From: Pyrrhosoma nymphula
Lineage: Eukaryota; Arthropoda; Insecta; Odonata; Coenagrionidae
Assembly (NCBI GenBank): GCA_963573305.1
Contig: OY754332.1
Coordinates: 140,609,977-140,673,976 of the forward strand
DNA length: 64,000 bases
Direction: 5' to 3'
The translations under genes were made by a program, and so were the position numbers. Of this stretch, positions 1 to 12,170 are shown piece by piece. Every line of letters starts with the position of its first letter. The stretch's first letter is position 1. The notes beneath the pieces were generated by a model. It was given only the letters and a program-made list of their open reading frames with translations. It searched no databases and was not told the origin of the DNA.

Positions 1-430
1 TGATCAGCCGTCGCCTCCATTTCCGGTAGCGTCTGTGTCGGGAACGCTTCCGATTGGTGGGCGTGGGGTGGGCTCGGGCGGCGGGGCACGCAGGCAATGT
101 TAGCGTCGGGCGGCTTCCGACGACGTGACTGCTGAGGGTGTTTTCATTTTCCTCGGCCTCCCGGTGCAATTATCGCGGAACCGGAGAAGGGACCTGTGTC
201 CATACTTCCGCCGTTCCCAAGGTCGAGAATGTCGTCGTCACATCAACCTGGCGGGTTTTCCCACCTCACTCCCTAAACTTTCCATGACTCTATCGCCGCA
301 CTGTCTGCTAAACGCCTCCCGCCGCCACTCCGGCACATTCCGGTCCAAATCGTGGACTGATCTCTCAAACTCCTGTGCCTTTGAGTCGCTGGGCATTATC
401 TCAATCCCTTTATTACCGACCTTAGGTTAA
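1..430. promoter_or_regulatory. CpG-rich, promoter-like segment at the window edge
   Basis: This end is much richer in G+C and CpG than the AT-rich bulk. Around 50-90 it has an inverted CCAAT box (ATTGG) followed directly by GC/GT-box sequence (GGGCGTGGGGTGGGC). An open frame of about 100 codons runs from 125 to 430 on the plus strand, but its composition explains its length and it resembles no family I know. Such a block could be a promoter or first exon of a gene lying left of the window. Inferred from composition and motifs only. Confidence 0.3.
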
Positions 431-3397
431 CAGCAAAGGCAGTGAGATCCATTGGAAGTATACCAGCTGCGAAAGAAGTAGTCTGAAATGCGAATAATGC
501 CTGAAATTCAAAGAATTGAGAGTGCGTTGCGTGTTTTCCAATCACCTCGCGCAGATGAGCGCGCATCGTAGCAAATGGAGACATCCCGAGCGTACGTTCA
601 AGTCGACGATTGGAATAAACCGCGCTCAAGTGTTCACGTTATGGCGGGACGATGCACTCATTTTTTACGGGAGGGGTCAAAATAACCTTTTGTAAGATGG
701 AACTCCGAATATTTTTTTTATTTTTTCAAGAAATCATCAAAATTACCTTATAAACTGAGATATTCGCCTTTCTACTGTATTCTGCTTTAAGTCTACTGGA
801 CGACGCTCCATCCCATTCTTCTTCCAGCAACTTCCATTGGTATTTTTAACATGGTTGCGCCACCTCTAGAGAACCTAGCAACGCTAATTTGCACAACCAT
901 TTTTTTATGAGGCGTGGCTATCTTGTTTCAAACAATTACGATCCAGGGCTTGATGGAACGTTTGCTTCTTTGGTTACCCTCCTGTTGACTTTCACTTGAT
1001 TTAAAACTACTGGAAAGAAACGTAGCTAATTGAATTTTACCTACTGCTATCCTCAGTAACTGGCAAGATTGATTTTTCAAGTTGCCGCTCACGGGAATCG
1101 GGTCCCAATAAACGTCCGTGGAATAAAGCCAGTGATCGGAGACTGAAATATGCTCTCAGTCAGGATAACTACAGCCCGAAAAAATGCTTCCAATTGAAGT
1201 CTAGCCATACGCATGAATGTGGGAGCTGTTTTCTCTACGCCTAGCCTCGTAGGAATAATGCGTGCTAATTGAGAATTGGTTGAAGTTTTATTTATATATT
1301 TTTATTTGTTATTTCTAATGCGGTAACATTATGCGAAAGTTTTCTATTAACGGATCGTATCATTTTTTTCTTTCCTTTCTTCAATACGTATGGCCCCAAC
1401 GCTAACTTAATTTATTATTGCTTAATAACTTAAATGTATTAATTACTAATTCTTAACGCTATAATATTTCATCGAAAAATCAGTGCTCATTAATTTTATT
1501 ATTTTATTAATTTATAAAATTTAAAATTTGCTATTTATCTTCGATATTTTTCTCCGTTTTGAAGAAGTATCTTTCAAGATGATCGAGTTAAGTTAATAAT
1601 ATAAGCATGATGCAATGAATGTTGTAATGGATCATCCTGTTGTAAATGTGCGTGATTTATTCAACACAGCTTTTTGTGACTGCCTACTTTTCTTAAAGTA
1701 ATCTTTTTTACTTCCTTTGTTTTTCTCTGGTATTCATTGCTATATCTGGATACTGTTATGTATCTGGGTTAAAATAAAAGAAAGAACTAGGCCAATTTGA
1801 AGTATTTGAACTGACATTGTCTAATTCCATAAATTCAACATTCTAAAATATTATACTCAGGTGTGCCTCTCATAACCAGCATTCAAGATAAAATAATAGG
1901 CTACAGTTATGATATCGGCATTTATCCAAATATTCGTTCGCGTGTGTTGGCACACGAATGCTCAAAGATTTCAGAGATAAATGCACTAACATCGTGAAAC
2001 CTATGAGCGAGCTCTGATAAACCTGGAAATTTTGCAGTAATTACCATTATTTTATCAACAAACCATTTGGAATATGAGAGTGGTGTAAACACGTAGGGCT
2101 TCATCATTGCTTTCAATGGTGGCTAGCAAGTCACAATTAATGTAAGACTTCGCTCTGTTCGCTACATGTGCGCCACCAAGTAATAGTGGCGCCATTTACA
2201 GGAGGAGTGTCAAGAGTGCCGCAGGGTTCTTCGTTGAGCTCCTCGTCCCCCGGCGGTGGGAGCGGGCCGGGCGAAGGAGGAGCATGCATCCTCATAAACG
2301 TCTTACTCCGCCCATGCCATTCTTGACTTGGCAATTGGTGGCCCCTGGAGCTGCATTTACGCCCATGCCCATCATTTGTCGGCACGTACAGCAAGGGTGT
2401 GAGCACCATTCAAAGTGGATAGAAAATGGGAAATCATTTTAAGGTAGTTTGAGCGAAATATCACTTTACCTAGAAATTGATTATGATGACCTTCTTTTAT
2501 AGAAAAAACTCTCATCTTTCTAATGATATGAAAATATTAACCCATTTCCGAACTACTTTTTGAGAAATTTGCCTAAAAATACAGGATGTTTTACATGGGT
2601 TAGATTACTACTGTGCGCTCCAGAGGGAGAATATTGAAAAATTAGGAATTTATTACACCTAGATTCCGTCAAAAAACTAACCGTGTGTAGTTTGAAGTAG
2701 TCGTAACTTCTATAATTTCTCAACTGTTTACAAAATTAATCTATTACTCACTACAGTAGAATTTACAGATTCGTAAAAAACCGTCTGTTTTGAAGGGTTT
2801 TTAGCCACACGGCGTGAAAAAATGGGTCTAGTAAGAGAATTTTTCAAAATGTTTGTCATATTTAAGTATATTATTGCGCCATTAATATTAATGTATTCAC
2901 TTCACACTTATAACAGACACTGAAATTAAAATATAAAATTCGAATACATTAAAACTGGGAAAATATCTCGCCTAAATTACTTTAAGGGCTTGTAGTAGGA
3001 GGAAACTGCGGTCCTTTGATCAGCGAATACCACCTTAGGATTCATCCCTAGAATTTTCATGAGAACGGTATACAGAATGAGGACCCGAAATTGGTAGTAG
3101 GAAATGATGTAATACTAAATGGATGGAATAATTATGGTTTAAATTCCCTTCTTTATGATCGTTCTCGTGTATGCTATGAATCGAAGAGTGATGATTGACT
3201 ATTTTTATGTAATAAACTAGCTAAATCTTGGCCGCCTGCTAATTATGTCTTTTGATTGAATTTAGCGGGGTCAAGTGTATGCTAATTTAGCTAGCGTAAT
3301 TGCATGACTTGCAATGTAAAGAAATCGTGTTGGCTCAACTTTAGTTTAAAAATTCATACAATTTATTGTTATTATTGTATTCTGTTGGGTTTTTAAC
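431..3397. other. AT-rich intergenic DNA, no gene seen
   Basis: Only short, unrelated open frames occur. A small GC-richer pocket at about 2140-2350 contains G-rich runs but no recognisable exon. Nothing else is supported. Confidence 0.5.
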
Positions 3398-3433
3398 AGC
3401 GAAAATATGCTATTCAAATAGCATATTTTCGCT
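3398..3433. repeat. Perfect inverted repeat, 17-bp arms and 2-bp spacer
   Basis: AGCGAAAATATGCTATT is followed by CA and then by its exact reverse complement, giving a 36-bp near-perfect palindrome able to form a cruciform or RNA hairpin. A partial third copy of one arm (GCTGAAAATATGC) follows at 3431-3443. No flanking target duplication was evident. Confidence 0.85.
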
Positions 3434-4519
3434 GAAAATATGCAGCTTTGCTATTCAATTAACTATCATCTTGAGGAAAACCAAGAAGGCAGTTTTTTTA
3501 TCTGCTGTCCCGTATTTTTACAGTATCACACTTACATTCCAAGTGCAAATGGCTTGGTCGTGTTAAGTAACATCCGCGTAACTTAGGGGTTTTAATCACC
3601 TAATTTTTTGGCAACTCAAGACTTTTTTTTTAATTTGTTAAACGGTTGCTTGATTTTAATAACCAAACAAAAGATAAGTTGCGTAAAAAATCAAGCTGCA
3701 TGGCCACTCCGCGATGCAGCGTGTTCTGCTGAAAATAAAATATAACTTCATGACTTATGAACGCGCATATGTAGTATAAAAGAATTGAAGAGAGAGAAAT
3801 AAGTTCAGGAGGGTACTGTTTTTTTCGTCTGGTCCAAAAAGTGAGAGGAAAATTGGAATGACGCATGGATCTTTTTCATGAATTTCAAAATTTTCATCGC
3901 TCTCCACACATTATCTATGAATATTTATCGCACCAGGAGCTATACCTTTCTACACCACATGAAATGGAAGGCTCTCCTTTTTATTTTAGGAGCGAAAAAG
4001 GGAATTCGCATATTCGCGTCTCCAAGAGCTCCATCAAGGAGAAGTATATGAAATTTTTTAGAGAAATGTCTTACGGAAGACACAGGGAGATTCAATTTTA
4101 TAGTTCAACTTATCCTCATTTACGGCGTTAGCCATGCTAGGATTTGCCGCTAATCAATATATTCATAGGAAAGTAGCATATTTATGACATACCACAAATC
4201 CTAATATTCAAATGTGCAATGGGAACCCATTTCCCATTTAAATATCTTTCTATAAATTCAGATGTATATTCAATTACTATTTATGAACAGGAAATAAGGT
4301 ATTGAAATAAAATAAATGGCTAATTTGACTACGTAAAGCGTCCAAATGCACGGTACATGACAATCTTGTTCGCATACAATTTCCCTCCAAGTAAATTGGA
4401 TTTTATAAAAAATAACAACATTAACCATCTACAATTATCTTAGATATGCTCTTCCCTCGAAGTTCTCTTTCTTACCCTAGACTTTGAGCGTATATCTTAC
4501 AAGAGAGTTGGTAACTTTC
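3434..4519. other. Intergenic, one unrecognised 88-codon open frame
   Basis: An open frame at 3865-4131 (+) gives an 88-residue basic, aromatic-rich peptide that matches no family I know. With no further exon or regulatory support it may be chance. The rest is AT-rich with no recognised feature. Confidence 0.35.
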
Positions 4520-5053
4520 ATCCTCCGCTACTCGCGTGGCGTCTGCTGGGCAACAGGCAATATTGTTATGTGTTTCTTCGGCAGATATGTGCGTATAATT
4601 GTTTCTCATTCTCGGTACCTTACTCATTTCCACTTTTCTACCAGTCAGTTAACTTATTTCAGATAAATTTATAGCAGGGGGTCATGCAAGGGTTTTTGAA
4701 ATGTTAATGAGTCTGACAGACGCCACGCGACTAGATGTGTTCCATTTTAAAAAATATATTATATTTTCAATAAACGCTCATTTGTCTTAATCTATGTTTG
4801 TTATTTAATTTTCTTAAAAATTATGATTATCTGTGCTTTGGTTTTTATAAAAACACTATTTTCCTCCAATTTCATTTACGCGGTATACGGCTTGATTTGT
4901 TTTAGCTTTCTCGCGAAATATATCGAGAAATTACTGCTCTCAATGTCACCGGAGATCTTCATTCAAAGTTCTAATTTCAGCCTCCCATCCATTGTGTGTT
5001 TTTTTTCATGTGCAACTTAGTTTCATTTCAATTGATTGCAACTTGGGAAGTGC

Positions 5054-5067
5054 CACGCCGCGGCGTG
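5054..5067. repeat. 14-bp perfect GC palindrome
   Basis: CACGCCGCGGCGTG is its own reverse complement and stands out in AT-rich surroundings, inside the 5' region of piggyBac copy 1. It resembles the GCCACGCG core of that element's subterminal motif, so it may be a related binding-type repeat. Function is inference. Confidence 0.5.
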
Positions 5068-5544
5068 CCGTTTCGGCATTTGCCCTGCCACTTAGTTTTC
5101 TATCTGCGTATGTGCAACGCTTGTGCCTTCATTGATGTCTTGGTCATAACTTATTCATGTCAATTTTGCACAGCCGGATAGTTACCACGCCGGGAAACCA
5201 TATCGGAGACTAATTTGTTTTCTTTTCAATATGCAAAGTTAATAAGGTGCAAAAGGTGCAATATCCTATTCTTCCGCTATCGGCCTCTTATTCTCTGTCC
5301 GTTGGTGCATCAGAGTGGACCTTTTGACTGCAAGAAGCATCTGAATGTTCTCACCATCAGTAAAACTTGCGAGTAAGTCCAGAGCGGTGTAGCACAACGA
5401 GCAACTCTTGAGCGTGATTAATGATTCAAAATGTATGTTTATTTTTATTTATATTTCTACGTATACATTTACGAAATTTATCACGTTGTAGATATAAGTT
5501 CTCTATTATGATGTTCCTCTTCTGGATTTACTTCTGTCCCTTAG

Positions 5545-6720
5545 ATGGAGGGAAAAGATCAGTCAAACCTAATAAGGGAGGAAGATCGTAACTATTTGCA
5601 GCATCTTTTGATGGAATCAACAGATTCAGAAATGTCTGCAATAAATTATGAGAGCGAAGATGAAGAAGATTCCTTTGAGGAATGATTGCAAAACACGGAT
5701 ACGGAGCAAGAAATTACTAGTGAGGAAGAAAGTGACCAAGTCGATGAATAATCAGGTTAAAAATTTGTTTTCGGGAAGGCATAACTACGAATTGGTCATT
5801 GCTAAAAACCAGTGGCTACTGTTAGGACTCAACGTTGTCATATCGTAGCTCAAAATCCATATGTGAAAGAAAGTGCTACGACCACTAAGACTGTACTCGA
5901 GTTTTGGAGATGATTTTTTACTGACAATCTGCTTCCTATTATTTTGGAATATACGAATAAATTTATTGATACTCAAAAAGATGGTAATGGAAGAGAAAGA
6001 TATTGTAAATTAACGGACTTTAGTTAACTGAAAGCTTTCTTTGGAATACTGTATATGACTAGTATCCTTAGAAATAGTAAACTGAATACAAGTGATTTGT
6101 GGTCTACTGATAGAACGGGTGTTGATTTTTTTTCGATTGGTGATGCCTCTTAAACGCGTCCACTTTATTTTACAAAGCCTTTGGTTTGATGACAAAGCAA
6201 CGGGAAGGGAAAGGAAGGTATTAGATAAACTTACACCTGTCGGAGAGGTTTTTGATGTATTTGTTCAAAATTGCCGTGAAAGTTATTCTTTAGGAGAATA
6301 CGTAACTACTGATGAGATGCTATCAGAATTCAGGGGGAGGTGTGGATGTAGTCAATACATCCCGAGTAAACCTTGAACATATGGAATTAAGATATGTTTC
6401 TATAGCGGACTCTGAAACATTTTACACAGGGAATTTAAAATTATACATTTGGTAGCAGCAGAAAGGCTCATTTAACGTCAGTAACAGTGCCCATAATTTT
6501 GTAAAAAGGTTGGTTAAACCGGTTAGTAGCAGTATATAACCGTCGATAATTGATTTACCAGTTGCGAGCTTGTTTTAGATCTTCTAAAAGCATACTAAAG
6601 CTTTATTTTCGACCGAAAGAAAAAGCGAATGACAAAATATAGGTGAATTTCATGTAAACATTATATGTGTTTAGAACATTCGCAATGTGTTTGTGTTGTT
6701 TGGAAGGTTAACAATGCGTA
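5545..6720 (+). pseudogene. piggyBac-type transposase, decayed (copy 1)
   Basis: A cut-and-paste transposase of the piggyBac (DDE_Tnp_1_7) family that would target TTAA. The ATG at 5545 opens an acidic N-terminus rich in Glu, Asp and Ser, as is usual for the family. Identifiable blocks follow in shifting frames. LKAFFGILYMTS and the LWSTDRTG region lie at 6020-6120. The first catalytic block survives as YVTTDEMLSEFRG followed by CSQYIPSKP at 6297-6375. The second block is visible as TVDN followed by FTSCELVLDLL at about 6540-6585. A Cys/His remnant (CLEHSQCVC) near 6660-6700 looks like the C-terminal Cys-rich tail, so the segment holding the third acidic residue has been deleted near 6640. 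At least six stops and several frameshifts make it non-functional. Confidence 0.75.
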
Positions 6721-6971
6721 ATTAATGCCGTGATGTGATTTAAATAAGATTGGTTATTTATAGATAAATAAATGTTTAATATAAGTTATAATATTATGTA
6801 TTTGCAATTTTATAAGTTTTAAAAGGGTATTTAAATAACTTAAGAGCATTGTATAGAATTTTTTTAATATTACTTATTTTTAAAATAATTTTTCACAATT
6901 GGCGTCTGAAAGATGCCACGCGAGCATATTTGTTCCAAAAGTTGATGCGAGTACGAAGAGTTAAATAATTA

Positions 6972-9744
6972 ACATTTTAAGTGCACATAATGGGACTAGG
7001 AGTGGAAATGCTTATTGAGGTGCCGCTATTATCTCCCGTCGCTGCAAGTTATCATCACTTCTATTACCACAATAAGTAATTACGTAAGTAAATAATACCA
7101 CAGTGACAATAGAAAAAGTGAGGAAAATGGTTTTAATGGATGCTTTATTCAAGCAAATCATTACGCAGAACTTAGTAAAACCCTTAGAGTGGTATCTGCG
7201 AAAATAATTTATCATGTTCCTCCTCCGGGCAATGCAGTTCTTTAGATATTGGGAGATGTATCGAGTTTTTTTTACAATAAGGCATAGTCATAAAATCATC
7301 CCATCGAGCCTCCATCGCCCATCCTTATTCTTTGGGATATGAGATTTATCGTCTTGCAAAATCATAAGATAAGCGAATCCATGCGATGCGATACATTTGA
7401 GTCTTTTGCGATGAAAAATTTAAATTGCAGTACTACGAAATACTAGAATCATTTCATTGTCCATCCACCACCGTTACTAACCAAGCTTTTCCTTCAAGTT
7501 TTCAATTAATCGCCGTGCAATATTAAGAAACGCATTGCATCTTTTGCGATGCAAAATTTATGTCACAGCATCTCACAGCTAAAGAGTCATTCCTTGGTCT
7601 CACCGCCACCATTCTTCCCGCCCCTCCTACATTCAGAACTTATTACATGGAGCAGTGGTGACTCATTGCCAGGCTCATATGATTTTATTCCGGCACATAT
7701 ATCGATATCTTACGCTTTTCGGACTGCAAACCCAATGACACTTCTAAAGCAGCAAAGGCTATTTTGCGAAAATATGCAAATGGTGCGCTTTTCCCAAGTA
7801 TATATGTTACATTCTGAGGACTGGGGGTGTTGCGAAAGAATTTTTCTTATAGCTAGGCAATGATGTTAAAACATTAAAACAGGTGGTATAAAATGTTATC
7901 AGTGGACAACTAGTAAGAGTTCTTCTTTGGTCAAGTTCCACCATATAAACCTAGATAAATAATCAATACCTTTGCCGAATTTGCCAATAAAAAAATGAAT
8001 GAATATTTCTCTCCGGTTGACACAGATGTAATTTCCTATACTCAGTGTTCTTATAACTTTAATAACTCCATCACATGAATAATTAAAAGGCGATATTTAT
8101 CATATGCAAATGGTCGTTTTTTTGCAAAACCAATGGCATTAAATTCCATGTTGCTAAGAAATTGAAAAATGATCACATTTCTATTTTCGTTTAATATTTT
8201 CTTTATATTTCAACAGGGGTGCCAAAACATTTATATGTCTTTTAATTTTAAAGATAATACCATTCTGACCAACTTTTCTTTTCTTTTGTGAACTTTTATA
8301 AAAATCTATGGAAGATATTTACTATTCCGTATGTAAGAACTTTTTTACGTTTTTGTAATCTTTTAAGATGAAAATAATGTTTAAACATGCTTATTTCAGG
8401 TGAGATGGTTACATATTTCCATTTATCCTCACATGATACGGACTGAATAAAGTAGTGTAATTTGCATGGAATAGTTTTACGCGGAATTGTCAGACGATTG
8501 AGATGGTGAACGTAGAACACTTTTTTGGCAATAAATCTGAATTTCTGTGATTATATTTGTTATATTTAAACTCCAGTAGCAATGAAAGCACAGAAAGGCA
8601 AGTGGAAGTTTGACAGAGTGTTAAACATATGAGAATAGTTAGGTAGGATAGGGGATGGGATATGGGAAGAGCTATGAAGTTATTGGGATTAGGAGACTCC
8701 TGAATATAAAATATTTTTCCTCTACCAGTTTGCTAAATTGTCTCCTATTTCTTCATAATCATCTCGCTCCATATTTCCGTTAAACCCTCGGTGTTCAGTT
8801 TGCTTTAAAGCGCATAACCTCTTCACGCTTCCGAAGCCACGTGATATCATCACCGGGCGGGGAAATGTCAACTCATGAGAGGAAGGGTTGGAAGTCGGTG
8901 CGAGGCCTGGCTGTAGTGCGAATTCAAAGCGCGCAGATGTACATCGTTTTATTGATTACAGTCGCAGTATATATTTAGATCCTGGATGTTGATCTAAATT
9001 TTAGAAAAAGAGTGTGTGATAATACTTACTGTAAACTATGATCAATTTCTCTAGTTAGAATTTAAATACTGCAAAAAGTTTCTCAACCAAAATTATCTTT
9101 CCTACATATAGTTTGCTATCAGAATATAATCTCATGCGTCAAAATTTAACTTAAACATTTTAATCATGTTTACATTTTGCATTTCAAAATTTTACTCAAA
9201 ACGTTTAGTATTTAAATATTCATGCTTCTTCACCTATTTTTCACCTCACAACTATAATAATAGTCATAATTGAAATAAACATATTGCGTGAGGGAGACAA
9301 GTCAAGACTTTTGAACGACAACTGACATGCTAAAGATCATTTAATGAAAACTTCAATGAATTCGATTTGCAATTCATTGAATTCAGCATCTTCACGCTCC
9401 GTCGAGGTTTCCCTTTTTGCATTTATCTGATAAATCAATGCTATGTTGGTTATTGATTTTTGAACACCATAAGTCCTAATTCATGTGAACGCCACGAATT
9501 TCTTTAAGATGATTAATCAACCCAACTCGATGTCATTTTAAAAGGAAATTTGAAGGAAATAGAAAGTCTTGCCTTGAAAGAATGTGCACTCAACCACAGA
9601 TTTTATCCAAATCTGAAGGGTTTTTCGCATTCTCTTCTCTTTCTTTCACGAAGAAGGGAGGTTTTCTCGATTAATATCCACCCCGAGGAAAGGATTATCG
9701 AGGGAGAACCGGGCAATTGATAACGGGGTCGGTGGATGCAGAGA
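6972..9744. other. Intergenic DNA, no gene seen
   Basis: Mostly AT-rich. A short duplicated phrase (CTTTTGCGATGMAAAATTTA) recurs at about 7405-7425 and 7537-7560. A GC-richer patch at 8810-8940 includes CCACGTGA and CGGGCGGGG. A small inverted repeat (CAATGAATT...AATTCATTG) lies near 9353-9380. A 104-codon open frame at 7549-7863 is unrecognised and not supported as a gene. Confidence 0.4.
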
Positions 9745-9782
9745 TAAGATAAGATATGATAAAGATAAAGTTAATTTACTCT

Positions 9783-9798
9783 GGGACTATATAATCCC
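9783..9798 (-). other. Conserved LINE 3'-end stem-loop
   Basis: In element orientation this reads GGGATTATATAGTCCC followed by AGA, matching GGGACTTAAAGTCCC and AGA at the end of the second LINE copy (43,474-43,488). A hairpin just before the tail is the usual kind of site recognised by a LINE reverse transcriptase; that role is inferred here. Confidence 0.6.
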
Positions 9799-10157
9799 AT
9801 GGAGCACAAGTACACGGCATTTAAATTTATTTATATTTTAAGCTGCTGAGATGAATTACAAAAACAACGTAAAGTAATAGCTAAATAATGACATGCAGGT
9901 GACATAATATTAGAGGTAGGTATTGCATCGGGAATTATTACATAAAAGTATATTTACAATGCTTTGTATAAACAACCACTGATATAACATAATTTACAAA
10001 AAATAAAACAAAGAAATAAGTATATGTTACATTTCATATTCTAATATTTAGAACATAAATACTGCTTCAGAGCTCTCTTGAATGCATGCACTGATGTCAA
10101 CGTCTTTATATTCTGAGGAAGAGAATTCCACAATTTACACGATATTACATATTCACA

Positions 10158-10215
10158 TTACAGCACTTCAAATCTACTTACATAAAATGATTTATTGTAA
10201 GTAGATTTGAAGCGC
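10158..10215. repeat. Hairpin, 18-bp arms, inside LINE ORF2
   Basis: GCACTTCAAATCTACTTA and TAAGTAGATTTGAAGCGC are complementary with one mismatch, separated by about 20 bases. The hairpin lies where the LINE coding blocks are interrupted, at one border of the unrelated 10,160-10,440 segment, so it may mark an insertion end. Confidence 0.6.
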
Positions 10216-10778
10216 TATTGCTAAATTTGAACCGCTATCGAGGGAAGGGAATAGTTTTTCTCGCCGATAACACCCGTAAAAACAAACTCTTTCCAAGCTC
10301 GGGTGAGACAAATGAGGAAATTGAACGTAACACAAGTATTATCAGTCAATAACTGAACTATCAATATATTTCACACGTAACAACAATCAGGTTACAAGCA
10401 ATTTGTCCACAGGTCAAGTGTCAGGCGACCATTATGAGAGTTTCTACTCAGAAAATGATTAAAATATACAAGTACGAGAGGTTGAGCTTCTCTCTAAGTA
10501 CAAAAATAACTGAAAGTCAGTAGGATCACACAACGGTGTTACTCGGTTGCCGTTTCGACAGCAAAATATGGCATGGTATTAATAAGTTTGTATTGTTTTT
10601 AGTCATCCGTTTTTTTTGTCCTTACTATATACATATTCATCATATAAATACAGTGGAAGCTTTACATTTAATAATTTAAAAATAAATACACCCATTTGCA
10701 GCATACGTCTTTCTTCAATTTTTAAGCAATCTAGCATCTCATAATACGGGCTGACATGCTCTTCGTGTGAGATATCAT

Positions 10779-10796
10779 ATATATATATATATATAC
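10779..10796. repeat. (AT)n microsatellite
   Basis: About nine AT units within LINE ORF2; read on the minus strand they encode an Ile-Tyr run. Confidence 0.8.
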
Positions 10797-12170
10797 CGTA
10801 TAAAACAATAATGTAATCTTTGTAGTATGGCAATTTGTTCTTTTGATATATTTGTGAACACCAGCGAGCAGTAATCTATATGAGGTAATACTAAAGGGAT
10901 TACCAGCTTTTGACGTAGCGGAAAAGGTATTAGGTGTCTGAATTGCTTCAACTGATAAAGTGTTTTAAAAACTTGATTAGAAAAACTATGAACATATGAG
11001 TTCCAAGTCAAGGTTCTATTTATAACAACACCGAGATCGTTTACTTCATCAACATAATCAAGTTGTACTCCTTTAACAGTTATTTTAGGGAGGCAATCAA
11101 AATCAAGAGTTTATAAATAAAGGACTTCCTATTATTATTTGTTTCGTTTTTTGAGAGTTCAGTTTTAGGTCGTTGACCGATGCCCATGCACATATATAGC
11201 GTGAATATTCTTATTAAGCAATGAAACTGTTTCCTCAATACAGTTACAATAACATTCTACATAAACTTGTAGGTCATCCGCGTAAAAATGGCACTGACAG
11301 GTGCGAAACACATTTGATAATTCATTGACATAAATATAAAATAACAATGGCCCTAGAATGGACCATTGAGGTACTCCGCAAGGCAATGGGGATGTATAAG
11401 AACAAACGACTTCCAAACCCTTCACCGCCTATGGGCGATCAGAGAGGTATGATTTAAACCACGCTAGGACGGCATTAGAGCACTTTAGCTTGAGTAATCG
11501 TGCCAAGAGAATGTCGTGATTTACACAGTTAAAAGCTTTACTAAAGTCAAATAGAACGAGTATGACTATTTTTCTATTATCTATTGCATGACGAATATCG
11601 TCAGTAATTTTGATTAGTGCGGAATGCGTGCTATGATCTTTGCGAAAACCTGATTGATAATTGTCTAACAAGTTATCGCGAGAAAGGTTCTCTATGTTGT
11701 GATTAAAGACAAATGTCTCGAGAGGTTTGGATAGGGCGCATAATATGGATATGGGGCTATAATGAGACATATCTGTTGGGTTAGAATTTTTCGGTATAGG
11801 TCTAATAAGGGCTAATTTCCATAATGCGGGAAAAGTAGAATAATTCAGGGAACAATTGTAAATATTTAATATCATAGGTAATGCAAGCAGAAGAATCATT
11901 TTAATAAATTTTACACTAATGCCATCAATACCGGATTTAAGTAGCAAATCGGGGTTAAAATGAGGAAAAAATAACAAATCACTTTTGACTTAAAATTTCT
12001 CTACAATTACCGGGACATGAATCGGGCTAGTTTGTCCCTTATGTACCAAAGGATCAATATTGTCAGTAGTATTACCAGCAGTTGGGGTAACTATGAAATG
12101 CTCATTAAGTTCGTTCAACGGAAAATTAATATTAACCTGCGCTTTACGAGTATTCCCAACTCCTAAGCGC

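Larger units (their letters stand above)
4520..6971 (+). mobile_element. Degenerate piggyBac-type element (copy 1), approximate limits
   Basis: The block is defined by a decayed piggyBac transposase (5545-6720) flanked by a shared subterminal motif. CTCGCGTGGCGTCTG lies at about 4530-4545, and in the opposite orientation GTCTGACAGACGCCACGCGA at about 4712-4731 and GTCTGAAAGATGCCACGCGA at about 6905-6924. The last two also share a following TGTTCC/TTGTTCC box. A TTAA occurs about 30 bp outside the right motif, near 6960, but no matching left TTAA border was found, so the termini are uncertain. This is an old, immobile copy, distinct in sequence from the two other piggyBac elements in the window. 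Confidence 0.55.
10041..12170 (-). pseudogene. LINE ORF2: reverse transcriptase, endonuclease-less
   Basis: Reverse transcriptase of a CR1/jockey-type LINE. Reading right to left: linker (LNELNEHFIV, about 12,100); RT start GIDGISVKF (11,930) with IRPIPKN; YQSGFRKDHST (11,640); the first catalytic block LFDFSKAFNCVNHDIL (about 11,545); GVPQWSILGPLLFYIYVN (11,350); and the active-site box FYADDLQVY (11,280), intact YADD. The C-terminal domain follows (LYQLKQFRHLIPFPLRQKL, about 10,930). The final block ISCKLWNSLP resumes at about 10,130 and ends near 10,044. Stops and frameshifts separate these pieces, for example at 11,988 and 11,426. An (AT)n microsatellite sits inside the coding region at 10,779-10,796. 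There is no endonuclease domain upstream. Confidence 0.8.
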
